A DNA stretch of 64,000 nt from DSOI01 sp041394885 (GCA_041394885.1 JAWKHI010000036.1:1-64000); one strand, 5' to 3'; counted from the first letter of the stretch, positions 27,825 to 37,617 are shown. A program made the numbers and translations. The notes: a model not told the origin generated them from the sequence alone.

Positions 27825-28050
27825 GGCGTTCCTACAAGGTCCGCCCGGTGTTTGAGCAATCGGGGCACCAACCGGACCATCCTGGATACGGCGAGTGATT
27901 TGCACCGCAATGTCTTCGGGCAAATAATCACGTGGATGCTAAGCACTTCTATCGCGGCTTCAAAACGCTGTCTGCAAAGAGATGGCGTTGGTTGCACTCG
28001 TCGCAAACGTGTACGGAGAGTTGCGTGATTTCACCCAACCGCGGAGGGAT

Positions 28051-28941
28051 ATGGCCGACTTCCTGATTAGCGGCGCGGTGATGGCGGCCATCGGGTGCAC
28101 GCTGGCGGCGATCCTGGCGCTGGCCGGCAAGAAGCTCTACGTGTGGGAAGATCCGCGCATCGACGAAGTGGAACGTATGCTCCCCAATGCGAACTGCGGC
28201 GCCTGCGGCAGCCCGGGGTGCCGCGCCTTTGCTGAACGAGTGGTGGCCGGTGAGGCCGCACCGGGCAAATGTACCGTGAGCGCGCCCGATGGCATCATCG
28301 CAATCGCTACGCTGCTGGGCGTGTCGGCTGGCGTGGAACAGAAACGAGTGGCGCGCCTGGCTTGCGCCGGAGGCTCGCATGTCGCCGTGAATCGCGCCAG
28401 CTACGAAGGGCTCGGAACATGCCGTGCCGCGGCCCTGGTCGCGGGCGGAGGCAAAGCCTGCAGTTGGGGCTGCCTTGGATTGGCCGACTGCGAGCGCGTC
28501 TGCGATTTTGAGGCAATTTCGATGGACGCACACGGGCTCCCGGTGGTGAGCGAGGCGCGGTGCACCGCCTGCGGGGACTGCGTGGAGGTGTGTCCGAAGG
28601 GTCTGTTCTCCCTTCATGCATCGGATCACCGGCTCTGGGTGGCTTGCAAAAACCTGTTGCAGGGTGAGGACGCGGAATCGCTGTGCGACGTCGCCTGCAC
28701 TGGATGTGGGCGATGCGCGGCCGACGCGCCCGCGGGCTTGATCCAGATTGTGAATAACCTCGCCGTCATCGACTACGGCGGAAATCATGCAGGCGCCTTG
28801 GCAGCCATCGAACGCTGCCCCACCGGCGCAATTGTATGGATGGACGAACAGCGAGGCCCGCGCAAGGGGCGTGACGCCCGCAAAATTACACGTAAATCGG
28901 CACGCCCGGTGCAGGCGGATCCGTTGACGATCCGGCAGTGA
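28051..28941 (+). CDS. rnfB: Rnf complex subunit RnfB (multi-[4Fe-4S] ferredoxin-like)
   Basis: 296 residues from the ATG at 28051, with a GGAGG-type site just upstream; a longer reading adds 23 residues without support. An N-terminal membrane helix (1-30) is followed by the [4Fe-4S] domain 'NANCGACGSPGCRAFAE' and then ferredoxin-type clusters ('CTACGDCVEVCPKGLF', 'CTGCGRCAADAPAG', 'IERCPTGAI'). The third set has Ala where Pro follows the last Cys. RnfB receives electrons from reduced ferredoxin and passes them to the ion-pumping complex. First gene of the rightward operon; the gap to nifJ is 12 bases. Confidence 0.9.
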   Translation: MADFLISGAVMAAIGCTLAAILALAGKKLYVWEDPRIDEVERMLPNANCGACGSPGCRAFAERVVAGEAAPGKCTVSAPDGIIAIATLLGVSAGVEQKRVARLACAGGSHVAVNRASYEGLGTCRAAALVAGGGKACSWGCLGLADCERVCDFEAISMDAHGLPVVSEARCTACGDCVEVCPKGLFSLHASDHRLWVACKNLLQGEDAESLCDVACTGCGRCAADAPAGLIQIVNNLAVIDYGGNHAGALAAIERCPTGAIVWMDEQRGPRKGRDARKITRKSARPVQADPLTIRQ

Positions 28942-28953
28942 GTGAGGAAACTA

Positions 28954-31900
28954 ATGAGCACGAAGCAGACGTATCGGTACCCAGGTGTACGGCAGGCGAT
29001 GGACGGCAACACCGCGGTCATCATGTGTGAGCGCGAATCCAGCGACGCCGCCGGTGCGTATCCGATCACGCCATCCACGCAAATGGGCGAATATTGGGCC
29101 GAAGAGACGGCGAAAGGCCATATCAACGTATCGGACCGCCCGCTCATCTTCATAGAACCGGAAGGCGAACATGCCGCGGCGGCCGTCACCGCCGGACTGT
29201 CGATGACAGGCCTGCGCGCCACCAACTTCTCCTCCGGACAGGGTATCGCGTACATGCACGAATCCTTGTATGCAGCGGCCGGCAAGCGGCTTACCTACGT
29301 GCTGAACATGGGATGCCGGGCGATGACCAAGTCCACCCTCAACGTGCACGCCGGCCACGACGACTATCATTGTGTCGACGACGTTGGTTTTTTCCAGGTA
29401 TTCGGAAAAAGCGCGCAAGAAGTCTGCGATCTCAACATAATCTCCCACCGGATCGCCGAACTCGCGCTGACGCCGGGAATCTGCGCCCAAGATGGCTTTC
29501 TCACCACCCACCTGATCGAATCGATCGCTCTGCCGGAGCGGGAATTGATCCGTGAGTATCTCGGCCGCCCGGACGATATCATTCCCACTCCGACTCCGGC
29601 GCAGCGCATCCTTTTCGGTGAAACCCGGCGCCGGATTCCGGAGCTTTGGACAGTGGATAACCCGGTGATGATCGGGACCGTGCAAAACCAGGACGCATAC
29701 ATGCAAAGCGTCGCATCCCAACGTCCTTTCTTCTTCGAGCACATCGCCGCGATTACGGATCAGGCCATGGACGAATTCCACGCCTTGACCGGGCGGCGTT
29801 ACCATCGCGTTTCGACTTATCGCGCCGACGACGCCGAATACCTGATACTCGGCCAAGGCAGCATGATCGTAACAGCGGAGGCGGTGGCGGATTATCTTCG
29901 CCGCACACGCAAGCTTAAGGTGGGAGTGGTGAACCTGACCATGTTCCGGCCGTTTCCGGGCGATCTGGTTGGCCAGATCCTGAAGGGCCGCAAGGGCGTT
30001 GCCGTACTCGAGCGAGTCGATCAACCGCTGGCGGCGGAGCTGCCCCTGATGCGCGAAGTCCGGTCCGCCCTGGGGCGTTGCATGGAGAACGGCAGGGCGG
30101 GAAAAGGCGCACTTCCCTACCCCGATCATGCTACCTATCGGAGTCTGGACGACCTGCCCGCGCTCTATTCGGGCTCCTACGGCCTCGGAAGCCGCGATCT
30201 GCAGCCGGAAGGCCTGATCGGCGCGATTGAAAACATGCTACCCGACGGCGCCCGCAAGAGGTTCTTCTACCTCTCGGTTGATTTCACTCATAGCAAGCCC
30301 TTCACCCCCAAGCAGGAACTTCACCAGATTCAGGTTACCGATGCCTACTCCCATGTAGAGCAAATGGCGGTGCGCGGCAGCGAGAATCCGAACCTGATGC
30401 CTCCCGGCAGCATCGCCGTCCGGTTTCACTCCGTGGGCGGATGGGGCGCCATCACTACGGGAAAAAACCTGGCCATGACGCTTTTCGACCTGCTGGGATT
30501 CCACATCAAGGCGAATCCCAAGTATGGCTCCGAGAAGAAGGGGCAGCCAACCACTTACTATCTTTCAGCTGCGCCAGAACCCATCCGAATCAACTGCGAG
30601 TACTTCTACGTCGACGTGGTTCTTTCGCCTGACCCGAACGTCTTTAGCCATTCGAATCCGTTGGCGGGCCTGAAGCGCGGAGGCGTATTCATCATCCAAA
30701 GTGACCAGGAGAGCCCAGGGGCCGTCTGGCGCCGGATACCGGAGCGCTACCAGCGGATTCTGATCGAGAACGACATTCGCACTTACTATCTGGACGCCTT
30801 CAAGATCGCCCGCGAGGAAGCTACCGATCCCGAGTTGCAGTTGCGCATGCAGGGAATTGCATTCCAGGGCGCATTCTTCGCGGCGTCCGGCGTGATGGCC
30901 CAGGCAAAGTTGAACGAGCAGCAACTGTTTGAATCGATCGAAACCCAGTTGCAGCATAAGTTCGGAGCCAAGGGCGCCCGCGTGGTGCAGGACAACATGC
31001 GCGTGGTGCGCCGCGGTTTCGATGAAATGAAGGAGATTCAGGATAAGCAGGTGGCGGCGGGCGAGCAATTGCAGTTGCGTCACGATCCGGGCCTTCCGGT
31101 CCTGCTGAAAAAGCAGCCAGGCAGCGACGCGGCGCTTACCGACATTCATCGATTCTGGGATCAGACCGGCGGATTTTACGCATCGGGCAAAGGCAACGAG
31201 AACCTCGTCGATCCCTTTATCGGCCTCAGCCTGATTCCGGCGCTGACCGGAGTTTTTCGCGACATGACCGGGATCCGGTTCGAGCATCCCGTGTGGGTGC
31301 CACAGAACTGCACCGCCTGCGGATCTTGTTACACGGTGTGCCCCGACAGCGCGATTCCCGGCCTCGTGCATCCGGTTCTCACAGTCCTCGAGACGGCGGC
31401 AAAGGCTGTATCCGCCAACGGACACGGCAGGCCTGTGACGCATTTGAATCGAGCGATCCGCACCATTGACCAAAAGCTGCGCCTGCGGCTGCAGGCTGCT
31501 GGAGAGAGTGCCGACGTCCGTCGCCTGATGGACGAGGCCATCGCCGACACCGTGGCCGGATACGCCAAGGACCGGCACGAAGTGGAAGAGGAGTGCCGCT
31601 GGCTGCGCGAAGCACTCGGAGACTTCCAGTTTTCCGTAACCCAGCCCTACTGGAGTGTTCGAGAGAAGAGACAGAAAGGCAGTGGCGGTCTGCTTTCCAT
31701 CACCGTAAATCCTTACGCCTGCAAGGGTTGTATGGAGTGTGTGAAGGTCTGCAATGACGACGCCCTTCGTCCGATGACCCAGGCGCCGGAAACGGTGGAC
31801 CGTCTGCGCCGGGACTGGGCCTTCTGGGAAGCCTTGCCGACGACGCCCCCCGAGTTCATCCGGATTGAGAACCTCGACGAGCGAATTGGAGCCCTGGAAA

Positions 31901-32892
31901 CGCTGCTCCTAGACAAGAAAAACTACAGCGCTTTGATCGGCGGCGACGGTGCTTGTTTGGGTTGTGGGGAGAAGACGGTTATCCACCTCTTTGTCAGCAC
32001 CGTGGAAGCCTTGATGCAGCCCCGCGTTGCGCGGCGAGTGGCGCACATCGACGATCTGATTGCACGCCTCGATCAGCACATCCGGTTGAAGCTGGCCTCC
32101 TCGATGGATCTCAGCGACAGCTCACGCGTGGAGGAGGCGCTCGAAAAGCTAAAACACAACGATGTCACCTTGAGCAGTTTCTCCGAAAAGCTCGACGAGC
32201 GGCATGCGGCGCGACCCATCGACGGTGAGTGGCTTCGTTGGGTGACACAGTTACTCGGCAAACTCAAGCATCTCCGGTGGCAGTACACGCAGGGCGTTAC
32301 CCGCGGCGGCCGATCGAGCATGGGGATCATCAACTCCACCGGCTGCACTTCGGTCTGGGGGTCCACCTATCCGTTCAACCCCTATCCGTTTCCCTGGGCC
32401 AACCATCTCTTCCAGGACTCCCCGTCGATGGCCATGGGCGTCTTTGAAGGTCATATGGCCAAGATGGCGGACGGGTTCAAGGCCGTGCGCATGGCAGAGA
32501 TTGAACTGTCGGAAGGGTACAAGAAGGAAAAGCACGACGGATCTTTCACCTACTTTGACTGGCGGCAGTTCACCGGCGAGGAGTTCGCGCTGTGTCCGCC
32601 GGTGGTCTCGATCGGTGGCGACGGAGCCATGTACGATATCGGCTTCCAGAACTTGTCTCGCATGATGATGGCGGGCAAGCCGATCAAGGTCGTCGTGCTC
32701 GACACGCAGGTGTATTCGAACACCGGTGGCCAGGCATGCACGTCCGGCTTCACCGGGCAGGTCTCCGACATGGCCCAGTTCGGTAAGGCGTTTCAGGGTA
32801 AAGACGAGGTTCGAAAAGAGATCGCGCTGATCGCGATGGCGCACCGGACCACTTACGTGATGCAGGGAGCATCTCCAACGTCACTCACTTGA
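28954..32892 (+). CDS. nifJ: Pyruvate:ferredoxin oxidoreductase, N-terminal 4/5 (frameshifted)
   Basis: Starts at ATG 28954 behind GAGGAAA. Domains in order: pyrimidine-binding I ('AAGAYPITPSTQMGEYWAEE'), domain II, the gamma domain around 480-680, then two ferredoxin clusters ('CTACGSCYTVCPDSAIPG', 'CKGCMECVKVCNDDALRP') separated by a 110-residue insertion, then the TPP domain ('GACLGCGEKTVIHLF', 'CPPVVSIGGDGAMYDIGFQN', 'VYSNTGGQACTSGFTGQ'). The frame ends at 32892 in non-family residues, about 25 bases after a lost G, and the rest of the protein continues in the frame of the next entry. Repaired, the product is about 1638 residues, longer than the usual 1170-1200. It sits inside the rnf operon between rnfB and rnfC. 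Confidence 0.88.
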   Translation: MSTKQTYRYPGVRQAMDGNTAVIMCERESSDAAGAYPITPSTQMGEYWAEETAKGHINVSDRPLIFIEPEGEHAAAAVTAGLSMTGLRATNFSSGQGIAYMHESLYAAAGKRLTYVLNMGCRAMTKSTLNVHAGHDDYHCVDDVGFFQVFGKSAQEVCDLNIISHRIAELALTPGICAQDGFLTTHLIESIALPERELIREYLGRPDDIIPTPTPAQRILFGETRRRIPELWTVDNPVMIGTVQNQDAYMQSVASQRPFFFEHIAAITDQAMDEFHALTGRRYHRVSTYRADDAEYLILGQGSMIVTAEAVADYLRRTRKLKVGVVNLTMFRPFPGDLVGQILKGRKGVAVLERVDQPLAAELPLMREVRSALGRCMENGRAGKGALPYPDHATYRSLDDLPALYSGSYGLGSRDLQPEGLIGAIENMLPDGARKRFFYLSVDFTHSKPFTPKQELHQIQVTDAYSHVEQMAVRGSENPNLMPPGSIAVRFHSVGGWGAITTGKNLAMTLFDLLGFHIKANPKYGSEKKGQPTTYYLSAAPEPIRINCEYFYVDVVLSPDPNVFSHSNPLAGLKRGGVFIIQSDQESPGAVWRRIPERYQRILIENDIRTYYLDAFKIAREEATDPELQLRMQGIAFQGAFFAASGVMAQAKLNEQQLFESIETQLQHKFGAKGARVVQDNMRVVRRGFDEMKEIQDKQVAAGEQLQLRHDPGLPVLLKKQPGSDAALTDIHRFWDQTGGFYASGKGNENLVDPFIGLSLIPALTGVFRDMTGIRFEHPVWVPQNCTACGSCYTVCPDSAIPGLVHPVLTVLETAAKAVSANGHGRPVTHLNRAIRTIDQKLRLRLQAAGESADVRRLMDEAIADTVAGYAKDRHEVEEECRWLREALGDFQFSVTQPYWSVREKRQKGSGGLLSITVNPYACKGCMECVKVCNDDALRPMTQAPETVDRLRRDWAFWEALPTTPPEFIRIENLDERIGALETLLLDKKNYSALIGGDGACLGCGEKTVIHLFVSTVEALMQPRVARRVAHIDDLIARLDQHIRLKLASSMDLSDSSRVEEALEKLKHNDVTLSSFSEKLDERHAARPIDGEWLRWVTQLLGKLKHLRWQYTQGVTRGGRSSMGIINSTGCTSVWGSTYPFNPYPFPWANHLFQDSPSMAMGVFEGHMAKMADGFKAVRMAEIELSEGYKKEKHDGSFTYFDWRQFTGEEFALCPPVVSIGGDGAMYDIGFQNLSRMMMAGKPIKVVVLDTQVYSNTGGQACTSGFTGQVSDMAQFGKAFQGKDEVRKEIALIAMAHRTTYVMQGASPTSLT

Positions 32893-32898
32893 TTGAGG
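32865..32898 (+). other. Double one-base deletion site in nifJ (G runs)
   Basis: Three frames carry the family sequence in order: 'TTYVMQG' in the first, 'SISNVTHLIE' in the second (32868-32897) and 'GFIEGLNSRRPALFNVYA' in the third (from 32897). One extra G in 32865-32867 and one in 32897-32898 restores a continuous frame. Both breaks lie in G runs 30 bases apart. Confidence 0.8.
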
Positions 32899-32941
32899 TT
32901 TCATTGAAGGCCTGAACTCGCGGCGCCCTGCCCTGTTCAAT

Positions 32942-33868
32942 GTGTACGCCGCGTGTATGCCAGAACATGGAATCGGCGACGATCTCGCCGAGCACCAGAG
33001 CAAGCTGGCCGTCGAATCCCGGGCCTACCCCTTGATTCGATACAACCCGGACAAGGGAGTAACTCCCGAGGAGTGCCTCGACCTGGAGGGCAATCCGGCG
33101 ATCGACGACGATTGGCCCGTTTATTCGCTCGAATATACCGACGAGAATGGCGTTCAGGCGACCATGCAGACTCCCATGACTTTCGCTGACTTCGCCATTA
33201 CGGAGGCGCGGTTCCGCAAGCAGTTCCGCACGGCGCCGCGCGACACTTGGAACGACAATATGATCCCCCTCGCCGAGTATCTAACCCTTGAAGAAGGGGA
33301 TCGCGAAAGTAAATTCCCCTACGTCTGGGCTATTGACCGGAAGAATCGGCTGATCCGTGTTATTCCGGCTTCGCCGATTGTCCGCTCTTGTGAGGACCGG
33401 CGCAACTTCTGGCGGATACTCAAGTCCATGGCCGGATACCGTCCTCAGGTGGATCCCGCTGAAATTGCCGGCCGTGTGAGAGCGGAGATCGTACAGACGC
33501 TAGCGACCCGGCTGATGGAACTGGCCGGCGACGAGTTCGCCGGGCCGGTGGCGCCGGTAGCGGAGCCTCTCGCTCTTCCGGCCGCCAACGCGGCACCCTC
33601 TCCGGAACAGGGCAATGGTCACGTCGCGCCCTGGATCGATTCGGCTTCCTGTACATCCTGCGACGAGTGCATCACGATCAACCCGAAGATCTTTGCCTAT
33701 GACAACCACAAACATGCATACGTCAAGGATCCAAAGGGAGGCCCGTACAAAGACCTTGTTCGCGCGGCGGAGAAGTGCACAGCTCAGGTGATTCATCCGG
33801 GCACCCCGTCCAGCCGCGACGAGAAGGACATCGACAAGTGGATTTCGCGGGCAAAGAAGTTCCAGTAA
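32942..33868 (+). CDS. nifJ: Pyruvate:ferredoxin oxidoreductase, C-terminal part with fused ferredoxin domain
   Basis: Continuation of nifJ in another frame; the start shown is only where the frame can begin, and true coding sequence in this frame runs from about 32897. It holds the end of the TPP domain ('YAACMPEHGIGDD', 'AYPLIRYNPDKG'), a 150-residue extension ('FPYVWAIDRKNRLIRVIP', 'RNFWRILKSMAGY'), an Ala/Pro linker and a ferredoxin domain ('SCTSCDECITINPKIFAY', 'AAEKCTAQVIHPG') that ends two bases before rnfC. The extension plus ferredoxin matches the C-terminal half of the pseudoenzyme at 22797-24986. Confidence 0.82.
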   Translation: MYAACMPEHGIGDDLAEHQSKLAVESRAYPLIRYNPDKGVTPEECLDLEGNPAIDDDWPVYSLEYTDENGVQATMQTPMTFADFAITEARFRKQFRTAPRDTWNDNMIPLAEYLTLEEGDRESKFPYVWAIDRKNRLIRVIPASPIVRSCEDRRNFWRILKSMAGYRPQVDPAEIAGRVRAEIVQTLATRLMELAGDEFAGPVAPVAEPLALPAANAAPSPEQGNGHVAPWIDSASCTSCDECITINPKIFAYDNHKHAYVKDPKGGPYKDLVRAAEKCTAQVIHPGTPSSRDEKDIDKWISRAKKFQ

Positions 33869-33870
33869 CT

Positions 33871-35223
33871 ATGGCCCTACTCGGACTCTTCAACGGCAAA
33901 CGGCTCACACGGGGCGTGGCGGTCCCTGAGCATAAGGAGAGGACGCACAAGCTGCCTATCCGCCGTATGCCGTTTGCACCGCTACTGATCGTGCCGTTGT
34001 CGCAACACGCGGGCGCTCCGGCACAAGCCATTGTGGCAGAAGGTCAGGAAGTGGTTCGCGGCGAGCCGATCGCGAAGGCGGGCGGTTTTGTTTCCGTGCC
34101 GATGCACGCGCCAGCCACCGGCCGCGTGGAACGGATCGCACTGGCTCCGAACGCACGAGGTGAGATGGCTCCCGCGATCTATATTAAGCCTTGGCCGTCG
34201 GCAAGCCAGGAGATTCTGTACGGCGCGCCCCAGGACATCGAGCACATGACTCCGGGCGAGATCGTGAGCGCGGTGCAAGACACCGGCGTGGTGGGCCTGG
34301 GTGGCGCTGCATTCCCTACTCACGTGAAATTGAAACTGCCGGAGGGAAAGACGGTGGACACGGTGGTGGTGAACGGCTGCGAATGCGAGCCGTACCTCAC
34401 CACGGACCATCGAGTGATGGTGGAGCAGGCCGGTGAAGTAGTCCACGGAGCCCGGATCGCGATGAAAGCGATCGGAGCCGGCCGAGCGATCATTGGCGTG
34501 GAGGACAACAAACCGGACGCGGTGGAGGCGCTCGACAAGGCAGTGGCCGGCGTACCCAATGTCACGGTGGAGTCCGTCGCGACGCGCTATCCACAGGGCG
34601 CCGAAAAGATGCTGCTCAAAGTACTGCTCCAGCGCGAGGTTCCCTCGGGCGGCCTTCCATCCGACATCGGCGCCGCGGTGTTCAACGTAGCGACGCTGGC
34701 GCAGATCGGCGAATTGCTTCCCTTGCATCAAGGGCTGATCGAGCGCGTGGTAACGATCACTGGTTCGGGAGTCACCAAGCCGGGCAATTACCTTACAGCG
34801 CTCGGAACTCCACTCCGATGGGTACTCGAACAGGCTGGATGCACCGCAGACGCGGCGGCGGTCATTCTCGGCGGCCCCATGATGGGACCTGCGATCAGCT
34901 TGCTGGATGTGCCCCTCACCAAGGGGGTGACCGGAGTTCTCGTCCTTACGCGGGCCGAGGCGGGCAGGCCGAAACGGATCTATCCATGCATCCGGTGCGG
35001 CGCCTGTGTGGACGTATGTCCCCTGCACTTGAATCCGTCCCGGCTGGGTATGCTGGCGCGCAAGGGACGTTTTGAGGAGATGCAGACCGATTTTCACCTC
35101 AACGATTGCTTCGAGTGCGGATGCTGCAGCTACGTCTGCCCTTCGAACATTCCTTTGGTGCAGCAGTTTCGCGTCGCCAAACAAATGAACCGCGAGAGGA
35201 GGGCTCGCGAGTGCCCGCGTTAA
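33871..35223 (+). CDS. rnfC: Rnf complex subunit RnfC
   Basis: 450 residues from ATG 33871, two bases after the nifJ stop. N-terminal barrel-sandwich domain ('VSVPMHAPATGRVERIALAP'), then the NADH/FMN-binding Nqo1-like core ('GLGGAAFPTHVKLKLPEG', 'VVNGCECEPYLTTDHRVM'), SLBB domain, and two [4Fe-4S] ligands sets ('CIRCGACVDVCPLHLNP', 'CFECGCCSYVCPSNIPLV'). This subunit accepts or donates electrons to NAD. It overlaps rnfD by 13 bases. Confidence 0.92.
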   Translation: MALLGLFNGKRLTRGVAVPEHKERTHKLPIRRMPFAPLLIVPLSQHAGAPAQAIVAEGQEVVRGEPIAKAGGFVSVPMHAPATGRVERIALAPNARGEMAPAIYIKPWPSASQEILYGAPQDIEHMTPGEIVSAVQDTGVVGLGGAAFPTHVKLKLPEGKTVDTVVVNGCECEPYLTTDHRVMVEQAGEVVHGARIAMKAIGAGRAIIGVEDNKPDAVEALDKAVAGVPNVTVESVATRYPQGAEKMLLKVLLQREVPSGGLPSDIGAAVFNVATLAQIGELLPLHQGLIERVVTITGSGVTKPGNYLTALGTPLRWVLEQAGCTADAAAVILGGPMMGPAISLLDVPLTKGVTGVLVLTRAEAGRPKRIYPCIRCGACVDVCPLHLNPSRLGMLARKGRFEEMQTDFHLNDCFECGCCSYVCPSNIPLVQQFRVAKQMNRERRARECPR

Positions 35224-36263
35224 CACCCGAACTCGAGTTACGCACCTCTCCGCATCTCCACACGCAGCGGTCCGTGGTGAGCATAATGCGCAACGTAGTG
35301 CTGGCGCTCTTGCCGGTGTGCGCATATTCCGTGTGGCTGTTCGGCATCAGCGCCCTCGCGTTGATCGTCACAGCCACTGCCAGTTGCCTGGCCGCCGAGC
35401 ACTTGTTCTGCCGGATCGCCTCCCGCGAATCCTCCATCGGCGACTACAGCATCGCGATCACGGGGCTCCTGCTGGGACTTACGTTGCCGCCGGCGTTCCC
35501 GCTTTGGATGACCGCCGTGGGTGGCTTTGTCGCCGTCGGGCTCGGAAAGATGTTGTTCGGTGGACTCGGCTTCAATGCTTTCAATCCGGCCCTGGTGGGA
35601 CGCGCGTTTTTGCAGGCGGCATTTCCCGTCACCATTTCCTCATACTCGCCAGCGATGGCAGAAGGCCGATTTCACGAATTTATCCCCTCCACCCTCACTC
35701 TGCCCTTCCTCCAGGCTCCTATCCTGACCGAATGGACCGCACGAGTGCGAGTGGATGCTTTCTCGGGGGCCACACCGCTGATGCTGCAGAAGTTCGATCG
35801 CGTCTCCACCGAACTGGGCCCACTCCTTCTCGGCCAAGTATCCGGATCGGCCGGCGAAACGTCCGCACTCCTGATTCTGCTATGCGGCCTGTATCTGATT
35901 GCCCGCAACATGATGGACTGGCGAATTCCGTGCGCGATGCTCATGAGCGCCGCCGTGTTGAGCGCGGCCTTCCACGCCGCCGACCCCACACGCTATCCGA
36001 GTGCTGCTTTTATGGTGTTCTCAGGAGGTCTGATGCTCGGCGCTGTCTTCATGGCGTCGGACATGGTTGCTTCACCGGTAACTCCGGCCGGCGTCTGGAT
36101 CTACGGCGGCCTCATGGGCACACTGACTGTACTGATTCGCCTGAAAGGCGGGCTGCCGGAAGGCGTCATGTACGCGATCCTTCTCGGCAACGCCGCGTCA
36201 CCTCTCATCGACAACCTGACCCAGCCTCGCATCTACGGCGCCGGCGGAAAGGCCCGGCCATGA
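35211..36263 (+). CDS. rnfD: Rnf complex subunit RnfD
   Basis: 350 residues from GTG 35211, with AGGAGG at about 35197-35202; longer readings in this frame shadow rnfC. Eight to ten membrane helices of the NQR2/RnfD/RnfE family, with 'GLGFNAFNPALVGRAFL' and the flavinylation site 'DAFSGATPLMLQ', where the Thr carries covalent FMN attached by ApbE. Forms the membrane core with RnfA, RnfE and RnfG. Its stop overlaps the rnfG start (ATGA). Confidence 0.92.
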   Translation: MPALTPELELRTSPHLHTQRSVVSIMRNVVLALLPVCAYSVWLFGISALALIVTATASCLAAEHLFCRIASRESSIGDYSIAITGLLLGLTLPPAFPLWMTAVGGFVAVGLGKMLFGGLGFNAFNPALVGRAFLQAAFPVTISSYSPAMAEGRFHEFIPSTLTLPFLQAPILTEWTARVRVDAFSGATPLMLQKFDRVSTELGPLLLGQVSGSAGETSALLILLCGLYLIARNMMDWRIPCAMLMSAAVLSAAFHAADPTRYPSAAFMVFSGGLMLGAVFMASDMVASPVTPAGVWIYGGLMGTLTVLIRLKGGLPEGVMYAILLGNAASPLIDNLTQPRIYGAGGKARP

Positions 36264-36925
36264 CTCCGCGTGGTGAGGGCAGCTTTCCAATGATTCGACT
36301 CATGGGTTTGGTGTCGCTGATTTGCGGCCTGTTGATCGTTGGCGCTCACGTGGGCACACTCGATGCAATCCGCAAGAATCAAGAGATTCTCACTCGCGAG
36401 GCGATCGGTGAACTTCTTCCCGGGCTCCAGAAGCAGGTCATCTACGGTGTGCTTCCTTCCGGAGAACTTACCCAACTCAGAGGTCTCGAGGATCCTGGGC
36501 CCCGTTTCTTCGCCGGTTATGACAAGGCGGGCGTGCTTCTGGGAGTCGTCATCGAAGCGAGTGGGCGCGGCTATGCCGATGTAATCCGAGCAATGTACGC
36601 GTATTCTCCGCAACGGGAGTCCATCATTGGGCTCAAGGTAATCGAACTGAAAGAGACGCCCGGCCTCGGTGACAAGATCGCGACGGACAAGAGCTTCCTC
36701 GCGAACTTTCTCGGCCTGGCCGCTAGGTTGAACGGCGATCGATCCGGGCTCGAGCACCCGATCCAAGCGGTGAAACACGGCTCAAAGAAGAATGCCTGGG
36801 AAGTGGATGCGATATCCGGGGCGACGATTTCTTCCCGGGCCGTAGGCCGGATGCTCGACAAAAGCGCCCGGGAACTGCTGCCGCTAGTGGTTCGCCACCG
36901 GCAACGAATCGAACGAGGCGAATGA
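36260..36925 (+). CDS. rnfG: Rnf complex subunit RnfG (FMN-binding)
   Basis: 221 residues from ATG 36260. One N-terminal membrane helix ('IRLMGLVSLICGLLIVGAHV') and an FMN-binding domain with the flavinylation motif 'DAISGATISSRAVG'; 'KVIELKETPGLGDKIATD' is the typical middle segment. The Thr of SGAT binds FMN through a phosphoester made by ApbE, encoded convergently at 39270-40292. Overlaps rnfE by four bases (ATGA). Confidence 0.92.
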   Translation: MTPRGEGSFPMIRLMGLVSLICGLLIVGAHVGTLDAIRKNQEILTREAIGELLPGLQKQVIYGVLPSGELTQLRGLEDPGPRFFAGYDKAGVLLGVVIEASGRGYADVIRAMYAYSPQRESIIGLKVIELKETPGLGDKIATDKSFLANFLGLAARLNGDRSGLEHPIQAVKHGSKKNAWEVDAISGATISSRAVGRMLDKSARELLPLVVRHRQRIERGE

Positions 36926-37617
36926 TGGCACAACATCTACACACTATGGCCGGAACAAACTCACCCTCGGAGAGCATGGAAGCATTCGCGGCCGGACTTT
37001 GGAAGCAGAACCCTGTCTTCGTGCAAGCACTGGGAATGTGTCCGACTCTCGCTGTGACGAATAGTGTCCGTAACGCGATCGCGATGGGCATCGCGACCTT
37101 GTTCGTGCTCGTCTGTTCGAACACTTTGATTTCACTCGTGCGCAAGCTGGTGCCCAGGCAGGTTCGCATTGCTACTTACATTCTGATCATCGCGACCTTC
37201 GTTACGATCGTCGAGTACCTGATCAAGGCGGTGAGCATCCCAATCTACAAGGCCCTCGGACCGTTCATCGCCTTGATCGTGGTCAACTGCATCATACTCG
37301 GCCGGGCTGAGGCCTTCGCCAGCAAGAATACCGTTGGGAAGTCCGTACTCGACGGAGTGGGTACGGGACTTGGTTTTTGCATGGCGTTGCTGTGCCTCGG
37401 CTCGGTGCGGGAGATACTCGGCGCGGGTTCCTTTCTTGGGATCCCGCTGTTCGGCGCCGGCTTTCAGCCATGGGTGCTGTTCCTGTTGCCACCCGGCGGA
37501 TTCTTCACGCTGGCGGGATGGCTTCTTGCCTTTTCCGCCCTCGAGCAACGCCGAAAGGGCCAGCGGGAGCGAAATGAAATAGCGTCGGCTTCCGCCGCTG
37601 CGGAGGTACGGGCATGA
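36922..37617 (+). CDS. rnfE: Rnf complex subunit RnfE
   Basis: 231 residues, six membrane helices. The family motifs 'NPVFVQALGMCPTLAVTNSV' and 'ALGPFIALIVVNCIILGRAE' are present, with the half-channel helices that face RnfA. A charged C-terminal tail (about 210-231) is longer than in some homologues. The ATG overlaps the rnfG stop; a second ATG follows directly at 36925. Overlaps rnfA by four bases. Confidence 0.92.
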   Translation: MMAQHLHTMAGTNSPSESMEAFAAGLWKQNPVFVQALGMCPTLAVTNSVRNAIAMGIATLFVLVCSNTLISLVRKLVPRQVRIATYILIIATFVTIVEYLIKAVSIPIYKALGPFIALIVVNCIILGRAEAFASKNTVGKSVLDGVGTGLGFCMALLCLGSVREILGAGSFLGIPLFGAGFQPWVLFLLPPGGFFTLAGWLLAFSALEQRRKGQRERNEIASASAAAEVRA

